A stretch of DNA of 64,000 nucleotides from Prevotella sp. (GCA_017619445.1 JAFZSI010000017.1:30916-94915), one strand, 5' to 3'; positions 25,549 through 35,289 are shown, counted from the first letter of the stretch. Translations and numbers: made by a program. The notes: generated by a model not told the origin, from the letters alone.

Positions 25549-27003
25549 TTACATCTCCGCGGCGGCAAGAAGCACCTCGCTGAGCGTGGGATGGATGTGC
25601 ACCATGTGGCGCAGTTGGCTGACGGTGGTCTGTCGGCAGATGAGCACACTTACTTCCTGCACAAGGTCGGCGGCATGTGCCCCGAAGACGTGGCAACCGA
25701 TGATGCGGTCGTCAGCATCAGCAAGAAGTTTGAGCATCCCCTCAGACTCGTTCATGGCCAGGGCCTTACCGTTGGCGCGGTAGAAACTCTTGCGGCACGA
25801 GTAGGTGATGCCCTGCTCGCGGCATTGGTCTTCAGAGAGTCCCACGCAGGCTGCCTCGGGATAGGTGAAGATGGCTGCGGGAATCACCTCACGGCTGAGT
25901 TCCTCAACGCTGTTCATGGCGCACAATAGTTTGTCGGAAGGTGCCTGCAACTGTTCGGGCGCCGCTTTCCCACCCTTTTTCTCGGCCTCCGCACAGCGTT
26001 GTTTGAGGATGCTGCCCACCACATAGAGGGCCTGCATCTCGGCGGCATGGGCAAGCATGTGTCGGCCATTGACGTCGCCCACAGCATAGATGCCAGGCAC
26101 GGTGGTCTGGAAATGCTCGTCCACGTGAATGCCGCTACGCTGGTCGTACTCAAATCCTGCACAGGCAAAGTCGGGACTGATGCGCGGTGTGCGCCCCACG
26201 GCCATGAGCACCATGTCGGCCTCAACCGTTTCTTCCCTGCCCTTGCGGGTGTAGGTGACACGGCGCAAAGGCTCTTCGCCAGAATCGGGAACGAAGGTGA
26301 TGGAGTTGACGGCTGCCTGCATGATGAAACTCACGCCACGGCGTTCGAGTGTCTTGCGCAACCGTTTGGCAATATCGCTGTCGAGGGCAGGCAGACATTC
26401 CTTGAGGAACTCCACCACGATGACCTCCACACCAAAAGCACTCAGAATGCTGGCAAACTCCATGCCGATGACGCCTGCCCCAACGATGCACAAACTGCCC
26501 GGCAGGGTGTCCATGCTGAGCAACTCGTCAGACTGAATAGCAGCACCCTCGTCGTAGTGCTCCAGTCGCAACTGCTTGGGTTCCGAGCCTGTGGCCACGA
26601 TGATGTGCGGGGCTGTGTATTCGTTGCCTTCGTCGTCGGCCACGGTATGGCTGTCTTTGAAGTGTGCAGCTTGTCGCACAAGGGTGATGTTGGGGTTTGA
26701 GAGCAGCGTCTCAATACCGCTGCGCAACGAAGCCACCACCTGTTCCTTGCGGGTCATGACACGCTTGAAATCGAGGCTGTAGTGCAGTCCGTCGAGCCCA
26801 TAAGCCTCAGCCTCATGGAGCGTCTGCACCACCTCTGCATTACGGGCCAGCGCCTTGGTGGGTATGCAGCCGCGGTTAAGGCAGGTGCCTCCAAGCTGTG
26901 CAGGTTCAAACACCACAACCTTCAACCCGTGGATGGCGGCAAAGGATGCCGCACGATAGCCTCCGGGGCCTGCGCCGATAACGATGAGGTCAGTTCTGGT
27001 CAT
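25549..27003 (-). CDS. lpdA: Dihydrolipoyl dehydrogenase (L-protein of glycine cleavage)
   Basis: A 484-residue flavoprotein disulfide reductase that reoxidises dihydrolipoyl-GcvH with NAD+. FAD motif VIGAGPGGYRAA (8-19), redox-active disulfide GGTCLNRGCIPTK (Cys41, Cys46), NAD motif IVGAGVIGMEFASIL, second FAD motif YAVGDVNG and the C-terminal catalytic HIHPTLSE are intact. The gene overlaps the end of gcvPB by 14 nt. An insert of Lys/Glu/Ala (AEAEKKGGKAAPEQLQAPSDK) before the dimerisation domain is longer than usual. Could also serve 2-oxoacid dehydrogenases, but the operon points to glycine cleavage. Confidence 0.95.
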   Translation of the reverse strand: MTRTDLIVIGAGPGGYRAASFAAIHGLKVVVFEPAQLGGTCLNRGCIPTKALARNAEVVQTLHEAEAYGLDGLHYSLDFKRVMTRKEQVVASLRSGIETLLSNPNITLVRQAAHFKDSHTVADDEGNEYTAPHIIVATGSEPKQLRLEHYDEGAAIQSDELLSMDTLPGSLCIVGAGVIGMEFASILSAFGVEVIVVEFLKECLPALDSDIAKRLRKTLERRGVSFIMQAAVNSITFVPDSGEEPLRRVTYTRKGREETVEADMVLMAVGRTPRISPDFACAGFEYDQRSGIHVDEHFQTTVPGIYAVGDVNGRHMLAHAAEMQALYVVGSILKQRCAEAEKKGGKAAPEQLQAPSDKLLCAMNSVEELSREVIPAAIFTYPEAACVGLSEDQCREQGITYSCRKSFYRANGKALAMNESEGMLKLLADADDRIIGCHVFGAHAADLVQEVSVLICRQTTVSQLRHMVHIHPTLSEVLLAAAEM

Positions 27004-28483
27004 TTTTCATCTGTTTGTAGGTGACAATGGGATGCTTGGCGGCGAGCACGTCGTCCACACGTCCGATGGGTGTGTTGTGGGGCGCGCCCTTCACCACGTC
27101 GGGGTTCTCGCGTGCTTCCTGGGCAATGGTGCGCATCACGCTGATGAACGCGTCGATGGTTTCCTTGCTCTCGTTCTCGGTAGGCTCAATCATGAGGCTC
27201 TCGTGGAACAGCAGGGGGAAATAGATGGTCGGCGCATGATAGCCGTAGTCCAGCAGCCGCTTGGCCACATCCATCGTGGTGACACCCGTGGACTTGTCGG
27301 CCAGTCCGTCGAACACAAACTCGTGCATGCAAAGTCCGTCGATGGGCAGTTTGAAGTCATCCTTCAACTGTTCCTTGATGTAGTTGGCGTTGAGTGTTGC
27401 CAACGGTCCCACCATCTTGATGTTCTCGCGCCCGAGTGAAAGAATGTAAGCGTATGCACGCAGCACCACGGCGAAGTTGCCGAAGAACTGACCGATGCTG
27501 CCGAGGGTCTGTTCGTATTCGCCCGTCTCCACATGCAACATGCCGTTGGCCTGGTCGGCCACCACGCGCGGTGTGGGCAGGAACGGTTCCAGGCCTTCGC
27601 GCACGCCGATGGGTCCAGAGCCTGGGCCTCCGCCGCCGTGAGGAGTTGCAAAGGTCTTGTGCAGGTTGATGTGCATCACGTCGAAGCCCATGTCGCCCGG
27701 ACGGCAAACGCCGAGCATGGGGTTGAGGTTGGCCCCGTCGTAGTACATCAGTCCGCCGCAGGCATGAATCATGCTGGCAATCTCGGGAATATCCTTCTCA
27801 AACAGTCCGAGCGTGTTGGGGTTGGTCATCATCATGGCGGCGATGTTGGGCCCTTCGGCCTCCACAAGACGCTTCAGGTCGTCAAGGTCAACCAAACCTT
27901 CGGAAGTGCTTTTCACCTCCAACACCTCCAGCCCACAGACGGCCGCCGAGGCGGGATTGGTGCCGTGGGCCGAGTCGGGAATCACCACCTTGGTGCGCAG
28001 CGCGTCGTTACGGCTGTTGTGGTAAGCACGTATGACCATGAGTCCTGTCAACTCGCCGTGCGCTCCGGCACAGGGATTGAGCGTGAACTCGCTCAGTCCT
28101 GTCAGTTCGGAGAGCAACTCCTGTATGCTGTAGTACACCTCAAGCGCTCCCTGACACGTGTCGGCAGGCTGCAGGGGATGAAGCGAGGCGAACTCGTTCA
28201 TGGCGGCCACCTCCTCGTCAATCACGGGGTTGTACTTCATGGTGCAGCTGCCCAGGGGATAGAAACCGTTGTTCACGCCGAAGTTGTTGGCGCTGTGGTT
28301 GGTGTAGTGGCGCACCACGGTGAGTTCGTCGCACTCGGGCAGTTCCGCGTCTTCCGCACGTCGCAGGTTCTGGGGCAGCTGTCCGGTGGTGTAATCCTCA
28401 AAGTTGTTGCGGGGCAACGAGTAGCCGCGTCGTCCAGGATGCGACAACTCGAAAATCAGTTGTCCGTAAAGCTTGTTATTCAT
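26990..28483 (-). CDS. gcvPB: Glycine dehydrogenase (decarboxylating) subunit 2
   Basis: A 497-residue PLP subunit of the split P-protein. The cofactor lysine is in INLHKTFATPHGGGGPGSGP, with the preceding DGANLNPMLGVCRPGDMGFD. Together with GcvPA it decarboxylates glycine and passes the aminomethyl group to lipoyl-GcvH. It starts 8 nt inside the end of gcvPA and overlaps lpd by 14 nt, so translation of the three is probably coupled. The split form is the thermophile/anaerobe type; E. coli has one fused 950-residue chain. Confidence 0.96.
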   Translation of the reverse strand: MNNKLYGQLIFELSHPGRRGYSLPRNNFEDYTTGQLPQNLRRAEDAELPECDELTVVRHYTNHSANNFGVNNGFYPLGSCTMKYNPVIDEEVAAMNEFASLHPLQPADTCQGALEVYYSIQELLSELTGLSEFTLNPCAGAHGELTGLMVIRAYHNSRNDALRTKVVIPDSAHGTNPASAAVCGLEVLEVKSTSEGLVDLDDLKRLVEAEGPNIAAMMMTNPNTLGLFEKDIPEIASMIHACGGLMYYDGANLNPMLGVCRPGDMGFDVMHINLHKTFATPHGGGGPGSGPIGVREGLEPFLPTPRVVADQANGMLHVETGEYEQTLGSIGQFFGNFAVVLRAYAYILSLGRENIKMVGPLATLNANYIKEQLKDDFKLPIDGLCMHEFVFDGLADKSTGVTTMDVAKRLLDYGYHAPTIYFPLLFHESLMIEPTENESKETIDAFISVMRTIAQEARENPDVVKGAPHNTPIGRVDDVLAAKHPIVTYKQMKNDQN

Positions 28484-29813
28484 GGTGCTGTTCCTCCTTG
28501 GTTAAGATTTCTACCAGTTCGTCAATATCCTCCTTGCTGCGTTTCTCGGTAACGGCCAGCATAAGGGTGTGCTGGTCAATCTTCACGCCAGCCAGATAGC
28601 CGTATTCAAGACTCGTGCGCAACAACAAGTCAACATCGTCGTCGGAGGTGACGCAGAACTCGTTGAAGAAAGGCTGATTGTAAGTCAGGCGGAACTTGCC
28701 TGAAGCCACGAGACGGTCCATCAGATAGTGGGCGCCGGCGTAGGAAAGCTCGGCAGCCTCTTTCAATCCCTGTTTGCCCATGAGTGCCAAATAGATGGTG
28801 GCGTAGAGCGCCATGAGACTTTGGTTCGAGCAGATGTTGCTGGTGGCCTTCTGTCGGCGTATGTGTTGTTCGCGCGCCTGCAGGGTGAGCACAAAGGCGC
28901 GGTTGCCGCGGTTGTCGCGCGTCATGCCTACGATGCGCCCTGGCATCTTGCGGATGAGCTTGTCTGTGCAGCACATATAGCCCACGCCGGGGCCTCCAAA
29001 CGACATGGGCATGCCCAGGCTCTGCCCGTCGCCGACGGCAATGTCGGCACCCCACTCTTTCGGGGTCTTGAGCACAGCCAGGTCGGCAGCCACGCTGTTG
29101 ATGATGAACAGCGCCTTGTGGTTGTGGATGTCGTCGGCAAAGCCGCTGAAATCCTCCACGATGCCGTAGTAGTTGGGCATCTGCACCACCACGCCAGCCA
29201 CGCCGCCCTCGTCGAGCAACTGCTGCATGTGGGCGCGGTCTGTTGTGCCCTCGCTTTGCCTGATGGTCTGAATGTCTATGCCCTGATAACGGGCGTAGGT
29301 GTCCACCACGCGGCGAATCTTCGGGTCAACGGTTTCGCTCACAAGCACACGGTTCACCTTCTTGCCTGCCGCCACAGCCATCATCACAGCCTCGGCGGTG
29401 GCCGTGGCACCATCGTACATCGACGCGTTGGCCACATCCATGCCGGTCAGTTCGGCCATCATGCTCTGGAACTCGAAGATGTAGTGCAGCGTGCCCTGCG
29501 ATATTTCGGCCTGATAAGGCGTGTAACTTGTGAGGAACTCCGACCGCTGCACGATGTTCTGCACCACGGAGGGCGAATAGTGGTCATAGACACCCGCTCC
29601 GGCAAAGCAGGTTAGCTGGTCGTTCAGCATGCCGAGGGTCTGCATGAACTGGCGTATCTCCAACTCGCTCAGGGCCTCGGGCAAGTCGTATTCGCCGCGG
29701 AAGCGTATGCTTTCGGGAATGTCGGCGTAGAGTGCGTCGAGCGATTCGGCGCCTGCCACGCTGAGCATCTGGCGAATGTCGTCGTCAGTATGTGGAAAGA
29801 ACTTGTAATTCAT
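28476..29813 (-). CDS. gcvPA: Glycine dehydrogenase (decarboxylating) subunit 1
   Basis: A 445-residue non-catalytic partner subunit of the split P-protein. It starts MNYKFFPHTDDDIRQML and has the family blocks FAGAGVYDHYSPSVV, TPYQAEISQGTLHYIFEFQSMMAELTGMDVANASMYDG and GDGQSLGMPMSFGGPGVGYM. It precedes and overlaps gcvPB; the H-protein gene is 42 nt upstream. No anomalies. Confidence 0.96.
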   Translation of the reverse strand: MNYKFFPHTDDDIRQMLSVAGAESLDALYADIPESIRFRGEYDLPEALSELEIRQFMQTLGMLNDQLTCFAGAGVYDHYSPSVVQNIVQRSEFLTSYTPYQAEISQGTLHYIFEFQSMMAELTGMDVANASMYDGATATAEAVMMAVAAGKKVNRVLVSETVDPKIRRVVDTYARYQGIDIQTIRQSEGTTDRAHMQQLLDEGGVAGVVVQMPNYYGIVEDFSGFADDIHNHKALFIINSVAADLAVLKTPKEWGADIAVGDGQSLGMPMSFGGPGVGYMCCTDKLIRKMPGRIVGMTRDNRGNRAFVLTLQAREQHIRRQKATSNICSNQSLMALYATIYLALMGKQGLKEAAELSYAGAHYLMDRLVASGKFRLTYNQPFFNEFCVTSDDDVDLLLRTSLEYGYLAGVKIDQHTLMLAVTEKRSKEDIDELVEILTKEEQHHE

Positions 29814-29855
29814 GTGGGTCTGTGTGTGTGAACCATAGATTCAATTCCAAGTCTT

Positions 29856-30242
29856 TCAGCCCTCTTTCTCGCAGAAGGCAGCATAGTCTGCCGCGGTCAT
29901 CAGGTTGTCGAGCTCTGAGGGGTCGTTCATCTCCACCTTGATAATCCAGTTCTCAAAGGCATCGTTATTCACCAGTTCGGGCTCGTCTTCCAGGGCCTCG
30001 TTCACCTCGACCACCGTACCCGTGACGGGCGAGATGAGGTCGCTGGCAGCCTTGACGCTCTCCACGGCACCAAACTCCTCGCCAGCCTCCACTTCGTCAT
30101 CCACTTCGGGCATATCCACATAGACAATGTTGCCGAGGGCATGCTGGGCATAGTCGGTGATGCCGATGTAGCCAAAATTGCCTTCAACGCGTACAAACTC
30201 GTGACTCTCGCTGTAATAGAGTCCTTCAATTACTTTTGCCAT
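29856..30242 (-). CDS. gcvH: Glycine cleavage system H protein
   Basis: A 128-residue lipoyl carrier that shuttles the aminomethyl group between P, T and L proteins. The lipoylated lysine is Lys64 in AVESVKAASDL, preceded by the typical YIGITDYAQHALGNIVYVDMP. Length and motif are normal. Its modification could be done by the lipoate ligase that heads the operon. Confidence 0.97.
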   Translation of the reverse strand: MAKVIEGLYYSESHEFVRVEGNFGYIGITDYAQHALGNIVYVDMPEVDDEVEAGEEFGAVESVKAASDLISPVTGTVVEVNEALEDEPELVNNDAFENWIIKVEMNDPSELDNLMTAADYAAFCEKEG

Positions 30243-30283
30243 AATTCTTCTTGTTTTTATTGTTTGTTGATTCTTTTTATCTG

Positions 30284-30340
30284 CTCTTCCTTTTCTCCCC
30301 CCTCCTTTTCTCCTTTACTCCTTCTCTCCTTTACTCCTTC
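30284..30340. repeat. CTCCTTTA octamer array between gcvT and gcvH
   Basis: About five 8-nt units (CTCCTTTT, CTCCTTTA) in the 88-bp spacer; same family as 12046-12118. Confidence 0.7.
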
Positions 30341-31440
30341 TTATACCTCTTCTCGTAGAACCGTTTCTTCACCACCACGCCTGCGAAGGTCTTCTTTCTG
30401 ATTTGAATCTCCAGTTCGGTTCCCAGTTTGGCGAAGGGTGTTTCCACGAGTGCCATACACACGCTCTTGTCGGTACTGATGGTGTGGTAGCCCGTGGTCA
30501 CCTCGCCCACCTGCCGTCCGTCTTTCAGCACGGGGTAGCCGTGGCGCGGAATGGCCTTGCCTGCCAGTTCGATGCCGATGACGCGGCGGGCCACGCCCTC
30601 CTGCTTCTGCTGTTGCAGGGCTTCCTTACCTATGAACTCGGGCTTGTCAAACTTACAGAACATGCTCAGCCCGGCCATCACAGGCGATATCTCTGCGCTC
30701 AGTTCGTCGCCATACAACGGCAGTCCCACCTCAAAGCGCAGGGTGTCGCGGCAACCCAGTCCGCAGGGCTTGCAACGTCCGCTTGCCATGAGTTTGTCCC
30801 ACAAATCGCGAATAAAGTCGGCCGTGCCGTAAATCTCAAAACCGTCCTCACCCGTATAGCCTGTGCGGCTGATGATGGTCTCCACACCGCCCGGCTCGTC
30901 AACACGCGCGGACAGCCTGCGGCCCGTGTAGAACACCAGGTCCTTGCACCCGATGCCCAGCACCTCCTCCACAACAGCCTCGGCCTCTGGTCCCTGTACG
31001 GCTATCTGGGCGTAGTTGTCCGAGCGGTTCTGCAGGTCGATGTCAAAACCTGCTGCCTGTTGCTGCATCCACGCCCTGTCCTTGTCTATGTTGGCGGCGT
31101 TGATGACCAGGAAGAAATCCTGTACGCCCATCTTATACACCAGCAGGTCGTCCACGGTGCCTCCGTCGGGATAGCACATCATGCCGTAGAAAATCTGTCC
31201 GTCGGGCGCGTTGGTCACGTCGTTGGTGAAGATGTGGTTCACGTAGCGCTCCGCATCCTTGCCGCGCACGGTTACCTCGCCCATGTGGCTCACGTCGAAC
31301 ACGCCGCAGGCCTGACGCACCGCCGTGTGCTCGTCTATGATGGTGGAATACTGAATGGGCATGTCGAAGCCTCCGAACGGCGAGATGAGCGCGCCCAGGG
31401 CCACGTGTTTGTCATAAAGACATGTTCTTTTGTTCTCCAT
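30331..31440 (-). CDS. gcvT: Glycine cleavage system T protein (aminomethyltransferase)
   Basis: A 369-residue folate enzyme releasing ammonia and forming 5,10-methylene-THF from aminomethyl-GcvH. Family blocks: FGGFDMPIQYSTIIDEH, FDVSHMGEV, GMMCYPDGGTVDDLLVYK, SRTGYTGEDGFEIY, CGLGCRDTLRFEVGLPLYGDEL and EVTTGYHTIS. It lies 37 nt after the stop-side repeat tract of lplA and before gcvH. Its final product feeds the folate pool also used by GlyA at 33.8 kb. Confidence 0.96.
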   Translation of the reverse strand: MENKRTCLYDKHVALGALISPFGGFDMPIQYSTIIDEHTAVRQACGVFDVSHMGEVTVRGKDAERYVNHIFTNDVTNAPDGQIFYGMMCYPDGGTVDDLLVYKMGVQDFFLVINAANIDKDRAWMQQQAAGFDIDLQNRSDNYAQIAVQGPEAEAVVEEVLGIGCKDLVFYTGRRLSARVDEPGGVETIISRTGYTGEDGFEIYGTADFIRDLWDKLMASGRCKPCGLGCRDTLRFEVGLPLYGDELSAEISPVMAGLSMFCKFDKPEFIGKEALQQQKQEGVARRVIGIELAGKAIPRHGYPVLKDGRQVGEVTTGYHTISTDKSVCMALVETPFAKLGTELEIQIRKKTFAGVVVKKRFYEKRYKKE

Positions 31441-31493
31441 ATATTTAAGGTTTGAGGTTTAAGATTTGAGATTTGAGGGTTATTTGTTATTGG

Positions 31494-32477
31494 TTATTGT
31501 TTATTGTTTATTGTCAACACTTCCACCAGTTGCTCGCGGCTCAGCCTGTGCACCACGTCGTCCACCCTTTCGGGCAGCGCCTCTCTGATGGCCTCCGCTT
31601 GCAGGGGCACACCTTTCAGCCGTTGGAGCAGCGCGCCCAGGTCGCCCGTGAGGAAGAAGTCGCCCAGCAGGTTCACCTCCTTTATAATATTGTTCTTCAG
31701 CTCCATCCGCGCCTCAAAGTCGCCCACACCCTCAATGCGGCGGCGGCGCACAATGGTGTAGCGCGGGTTCTTGCCGTAGATGAACGCGTCGCTCAGATAC
31801 TCGTCGCGCATCTTCCGCTCAATCTGCTCCACGTCGGCCTCTGTCAGCCTCCGCTCACCCACACAGAGCTGCTGTCTCACAAAGCGCTTGAAGTCGTCCA
31901 AGCCGATGCTGATGTAGTCCTTCAGCAGGGCCACGTGCTGGCGTACACTCTCCACACCCTTGCTCAGCAGTTTCTCGTCGCTGGGCGTAATGCTGCCCAC
32001 CATGTGGCGCATGTTCGTGTCGTAGAGCATGGTGCCGTGCACGATGCTGCGCCCCGGTATGTGGTAGAACGCGTTGCCCGACACCTTGCGGCCGTCAATC
32101 AGAATGTCGTTCCTGCCCGTGGCCTTCGCCTCCACGCCCAGCTTGCACAACACCAGCGCCACCATGTTCACGTAGCGGTTGAACGTGAAGTTCACATTCT
32201 CGTCCTTTGTCACATACGACATCATCACGTTGCCCATGTCCGAGTACACACACCCGCCCCCACTCTTGCGGCGGTACATCCTGATGCCGTGACGGCGGCA
32301 GTAGGCAGTGTTCACCTCGTTCTCTATCAGCTGGTTGCGCCCGAAAATCACCGAGGGTTCCGTCTGCCACATGAAGAAGCAATGCTCCTCGTCAACATGG
32401 CGCGCCACAAACTCCTCCATCGCCAGGTAGAAAGCCAGCGGGCGGCTCTTCTCCTCGGGCAGCGAAACATAAATCAT
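31494..32477 (-). CDS. lplA: Lipoate--protein ligase
   Basis: A 327-residue protein of the LplA family, with the biotin/lipoate-ligase motif RRKSGGGCVYSDMGN (usual RRxSGGGAVYHD), GRKVSGNAFYHIPGRSIVHGTML and a C-terminal accessory domain. It activates lipoate (or octanoate) and attaches it to GcvH. The ATG at 32477 (MIYVSLPEEK) is chosen because the -7 box of the operon ends at 32499, so an upstream TTG at 32501 would precede the transcript start. First gene of the glycine cleavage operon. Confidence 0.9.
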   Translation of the reverse strand: MIYVSLPEEKSRPLAFYLAMEEFVARHVDEEHCFFMWQTEPSVIFGRNQLIENEVNTAYCRRHGIRMYRRKSGGGCVYSDMGNVMMSYVTKDENVNFTFNRYVNMVALVLCKLGVEAKATGRNDILIDGRKVSGNAFYHIPGRSIVHGTMLYDTNMRHMVGSITPSDEKLLSKGVESVRQHVALLKDYISIGLDDFKRFVRQQLCVGERRLTEADVEQIERKMRDEYLSDAFIYGKNPRYTIVRRRRIEGVGDFEARMELKNNIIKEVNLLGDFFLTGDLGALLQRLKGVPLQAEAIREALPERVDDVVHRLSREQLVEVLTINNKQ

Positions 32478-32498
32478 GCGCCTTGTGTTTTTGCTGTG

Positions 32499-32506
32499 CA
32501 AATATA
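32499..32506 (-). promoter_or_regulatory. -7 box (TATATTTG) of the glycine cleavage operon
   Basis: TATATTTG on the minus strand, 22 nt before the chosen lplA ATG; a TTG lies 17 nt further upstream. No glycine riboswitch is visible in the short leader. Confidence 0.6.
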
Positions 32507-32784
32507 ATAAAATATTATCATAACAACCATCTTTTTCCCGAAAAAAATCATGCCCCGGACAAAGATATTTTCACCCCACTTACAGTTTGCAGCAAAACCC
32601 GCGCCTTTGCTTTCTTTTTCATGCTTTACACCCTTTTCTGCTACAAATCCGTTTCCCGACTGGTTTTGTGTCAGGAGTTAACTGGAGTTATCTGAAGTTA
32701 AGAGGTCTTTGATCTCTGGAGTTATCGGACAAAAGCTTTTTCAAACCAAAACGAATGCTATTACATAATCCGCCCTGGTTTTTT

Positions 32785-33070
32785 CACGCAGAGGCACAGA
32801 GGTTGCAGAGAACCACATATTGATGACGCTGAAAGCTTCGCCACTCAGTAACCGAGGGTACGAGCGAAGCGAGCCCCCCCGGAAACAAACGGAGTAAAAA
32901 AAAGCACTCTAAAGGAGTGCCCCAATACTCAGAGATGTACAAGCGATGAGATGGGCGACCCCGATAGGGTCGGGATAAAGCTTGTCGGTCCCCTTATCCG
33001 CAGGTCCTTCGGACACTACGGTTACTGATAGGAGATGCTTTCAGCATCTTTCTGCCTCCGTTCCTCTGTG
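32785..33070. mobile_element. MITE-like element with imperfect terminal inverted repeats
   Basis: Ends CACGCAGAGGCACAGAGG (from 32785) and CCTCCGTTCCTCTGTG (to 33070) are imperfect inverted repeats. Just inside, GCTGAAAGC ... CAGTAACCG is mirrored by CGGTTACTGATAGG ... GCTTTCAGC. The middle holds hairpins CGACCC/GGGTCG (32956-32972) and GCACTC/GAGTGC (32904-32920), the latter next to A8, like a minus-strand terminator. There is no transposase and no credible ORF. A non-autonomous element is inferred; target duplication was not found. It occupies part of the 1.37-kb gap 32478-33843, which holds no gene. Confidence 0.5.
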
Positions 33071-33153
33071 TAATCCCCCACCGGGGGGTAAGGGGGGCTC
33101 ACCATGCTATGAGTTATTCTCTACAAAATTTGCTTGGCAGAAACACCATAATC

Positions 33154-33530
33154 CTTTACGTACAAATTCTCTAGAAAATTTCATAATAAACCTACACTTT
33201 GTTGTCGTAAAGCATAGGTATATGATTGCAAAGCGTATCTTTACAAACGTTACACACGGGTTTGAGGTTCAAATGTTAAAATTGAAAATTCTGTGCACAA
33301 TTGTGCACAAAATTGGGAGAACTGCATTGTTATGGCGGGTTTACATGAGTGCAAGATTATTGTTTGACAGGAAGAAAACAAAAACGTGGAGGATATGGAA
33401 CAGGGCTTTGCATGGGCATATATACAGTTTAGAATCATAAACCTGCACTTTACGATTGCAAAGTGCTGGTTTACGGTCGTAAAGTTTAGGTTTACGCATA
33501 AATTCTTTAGAAAATTTGAACGTAACTCTT
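33154..33530. repeat. CTAG palindromes, GTAAAG units and a TGTGCACA palindrome before glyA
   Basis: Palindrome cores AAATTCTCTAGAAAATTT (33164-33181) and AAATTCTTTAGAAAATTT (33500-33517) bracket about 320 nt. Each core is next to degenerate units (ACACTTTGTTGTCGTAAAGC; CACTTTACGATTGCAAAGTG; GGTTTACGGTCGTAAAG). At 33292-33309 lies the 18-nt perfect palindrome TGTGCACAATTGTGCACA. Frames crossing the region look random. Confidence 0.75.
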
Positions 33531-33781
33531 AAATGTATGAAAACAATGCTAAGAGCTCTGAGAGCAAAGCAATGGTTTACGCGCAGAAACGGGCAACTTT
33601 TTCTGTTGGTGGCTCACCCCACCGACACAGGCGTAACATTCGGGTTACTGATTCGGGTTAATAGTCTGCAAACGCATCGGGTGGGTATCATTTTGAATTT
33701 GCCGAGTACTGGCAAGGATTGTTTCTGCAAAAAAACAGCGAAATAATTGTCGATTGAGTGGGTTATTCGGGATTTTTTCAG

Positions 33782-33789
33782 TACCTTTG
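33782..33789 (+). promoter_or_regulatory. -7 box (TACCTTTG) of glyA
   Basis: TACCTTTG 54 nt before the glyA ATG; transcript start expected near 33796. The best upstream TTG lies 25 nt away, longer than usual. Confidence 0.65.
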
Positions 33790-33843
33790 CAAACCAAATA
33801 GAAACCAGAACAGATTTACAGAACAAAAACTCATTTTCAGGTT

Positions 33844-35124
33844 ATGAAAAAAGACCAAGAGGTGTTTGACCTCATCGAGCGCGAGCATCAGCGCCAGCTC
33901 AAGGGCATGGAGCTTATCGCATCAGAAAACTTCGTGAGTGACCAGGTGATGGCGGCCATGGGCAGCTATCTGACCAACAAGTATGCTGAGGGCTATCCCG
34001 GCAAACGCTACTACGGCGGCTGCCAGGTGGTGGACCAGGTGGAGCAGCTGGCCATCGACCGTGTGTGTCAACTGTTTGGCGCCGAGTATGCCAACGTGCA
34101 GCCCCACTCGGGCGCTCAGGCCAACGCTGCCGTGCTGCTGGCTGTGCTGAAGCCGGGCGACACGTTCATGGGCATGAACCTCGATCACGGCGGCCACCTC
34201 TCGCATGGCTCGCACGTGAACACGAGCGGCATTCTGTATAACCCCATCGGCTACAACCTGAACCGTGAGACGGGTCGTGTGGACTACGACGAGATGGAGC
34301 AGCTGGCATTGGAACACAAGCCGAAGCTGATTATCGGCGGTGGCTCAGCCTACAGCCGCGAGTGGGACTACAAGCGCATGCGCGAGATTGCCGACAAGGT
34401 GGGCGCGCTGCTGATGATTGACATGGCTCACCCTGCTGGTCTGATTGCCGCAGGGCTGCTGGAGAATCCCGTGAAGTGGGCGCACATCGTGACCTCAACC
34501 ACGCACAAGACGCTGCGCGGACCGCGTGGCGGCATCATTCTCATGGGCAAGGACTTTGAGAACCCGTGGGGACTGAAGACACCGAAGGGCCAGGTGAAGA
34601 TGATGAGCCAGCTGCTGAACAGCGCCGTGTTCCCCGGACAGCAGGGCGGACCGCTGGAGCATGTCATCGCTGCCAAGGCGGTGGCTTTTGGCGAGGCTCT
34701 GCAGCCCGAGTTCAAGGAGTGGGCCAAGCAGGTGCAGAAGAACGCGAAGGTGCTGGCCGAGGAGCTGGTGAAGCGTGGCTTCCACATTGTGAGCGGCGGC
34801 ACAGACAACCACTCGATGCTGGTTGACCTGCGCTCGAAATATCCCGAGCTGACGGGCAAGGTGGCCGAGAACGCCCTGGTGGCTGCGGACATCACCGTGA
34901 ACAAGAACATGGTGCCCTTTGACACCCGCTCGGCTTTCCAGACTTCAGGATTGCGCTTAGGCACTCCCGCCATTACGACGCGCGGCGCCAAGGAGGACCT
35001 GATGGTGCTTATCGCCGAACTGATTGAGCAGGTGCTGAACGACCCCGAGAACGAGGAGGTAATCAAGGCAGTGCGCGCACGCGTGAACGACACGATGAAG
35101 GACTACCCGTTGTTTGCCTATTGA
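33844..35124 (+). CDS. glyA: Serine hydroxymethyltransferase
   Basis: A 426-residue PLP enzyme interconverting serine and glycine with THF. PLP lysine in [17 protein letters not shown]; other family blocks are [48 protein letters not shown]-type (here [15 protein letters not shown]) and [11 protein letters not shown]. It is monocistronic, with its own promoter and a strong terminator at 35163-35205. Functionally paired with the divergent glycine cleavage operon 1.4 kb away. Confidence 0.97.
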   Translation: MKKDQEVFDLIEREHQRQLKGMELIASENFVSDQVMAAMGSYLTNKYAEGYPGKRYYGGCQVVDQVEQLAIDRVCQLFGAEYANVQPHSGAQANAAVLLAVLKPGDTFMGMNLDHGGHLSHGSHVNTSGILYNPIGYNLNRETGRVDYDEMEQLALEHKPKLIIGGGSAYSREWDYKRMREIADKVGALLMIDMAHPAGLIAAGLLENPVKWAHIVTSTTHKTLRGPRGGIILMGKDFENPWGLKTPKGQVKMMSQLLNSAVFPGQQGGPLEHVIAAKAVAFGEALQPEFKEWAKQVQKNAKVLAEELVKRGFHIVSGGTDNHSMLVDLRSKYPELTGKVAENALVAADITVNKNMVPFDTRSAFQTSGLRLGTPAITTRGAKEDLMVLIAELIEQVLNDPENEEVIKAVRARVNDTMKDYPLFAY

Positions 35125-35162
35125 TTCGGGGCAAGCAAAAATTGCACACCAACACACAAAAT

Positions 35163-35205
35163 GAGCGAAACTGATGCGGATTTTTGCACAGTTTCGCTCT
35201 TTTTA
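35163..35205 (+). terminator. Intrinsic terminator of glyA
   Basis: Perfect 11-bp stem GAGCGAAACTG (35163-35173) / CAGTTTCGCTC (35189-35199), followed by T5. Confidence 0.92.
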
Positions 35206-35289
35206 TGCACTCTGATTGTTCTGTTTTTCCATAAAAGTAGCAAAAAACACACTAAAAGCGCAGAAAGAGGCAAAAAACTGCACATTTTT

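Noticed and set aside
32982-33440. 152-codon ORF on the plus strand before glyA
   Set aside because: Covers the MITE-like element, CTAG palindrome and TGTGCACA palindrome; composition is random and no family is recognisable.
33520-33843. Riboswitch (glycine or THF) upstream of glyA
   Set aside because: No recognisable aptamer core or paired stems; the leader after the -7 box is only about 50 nt.
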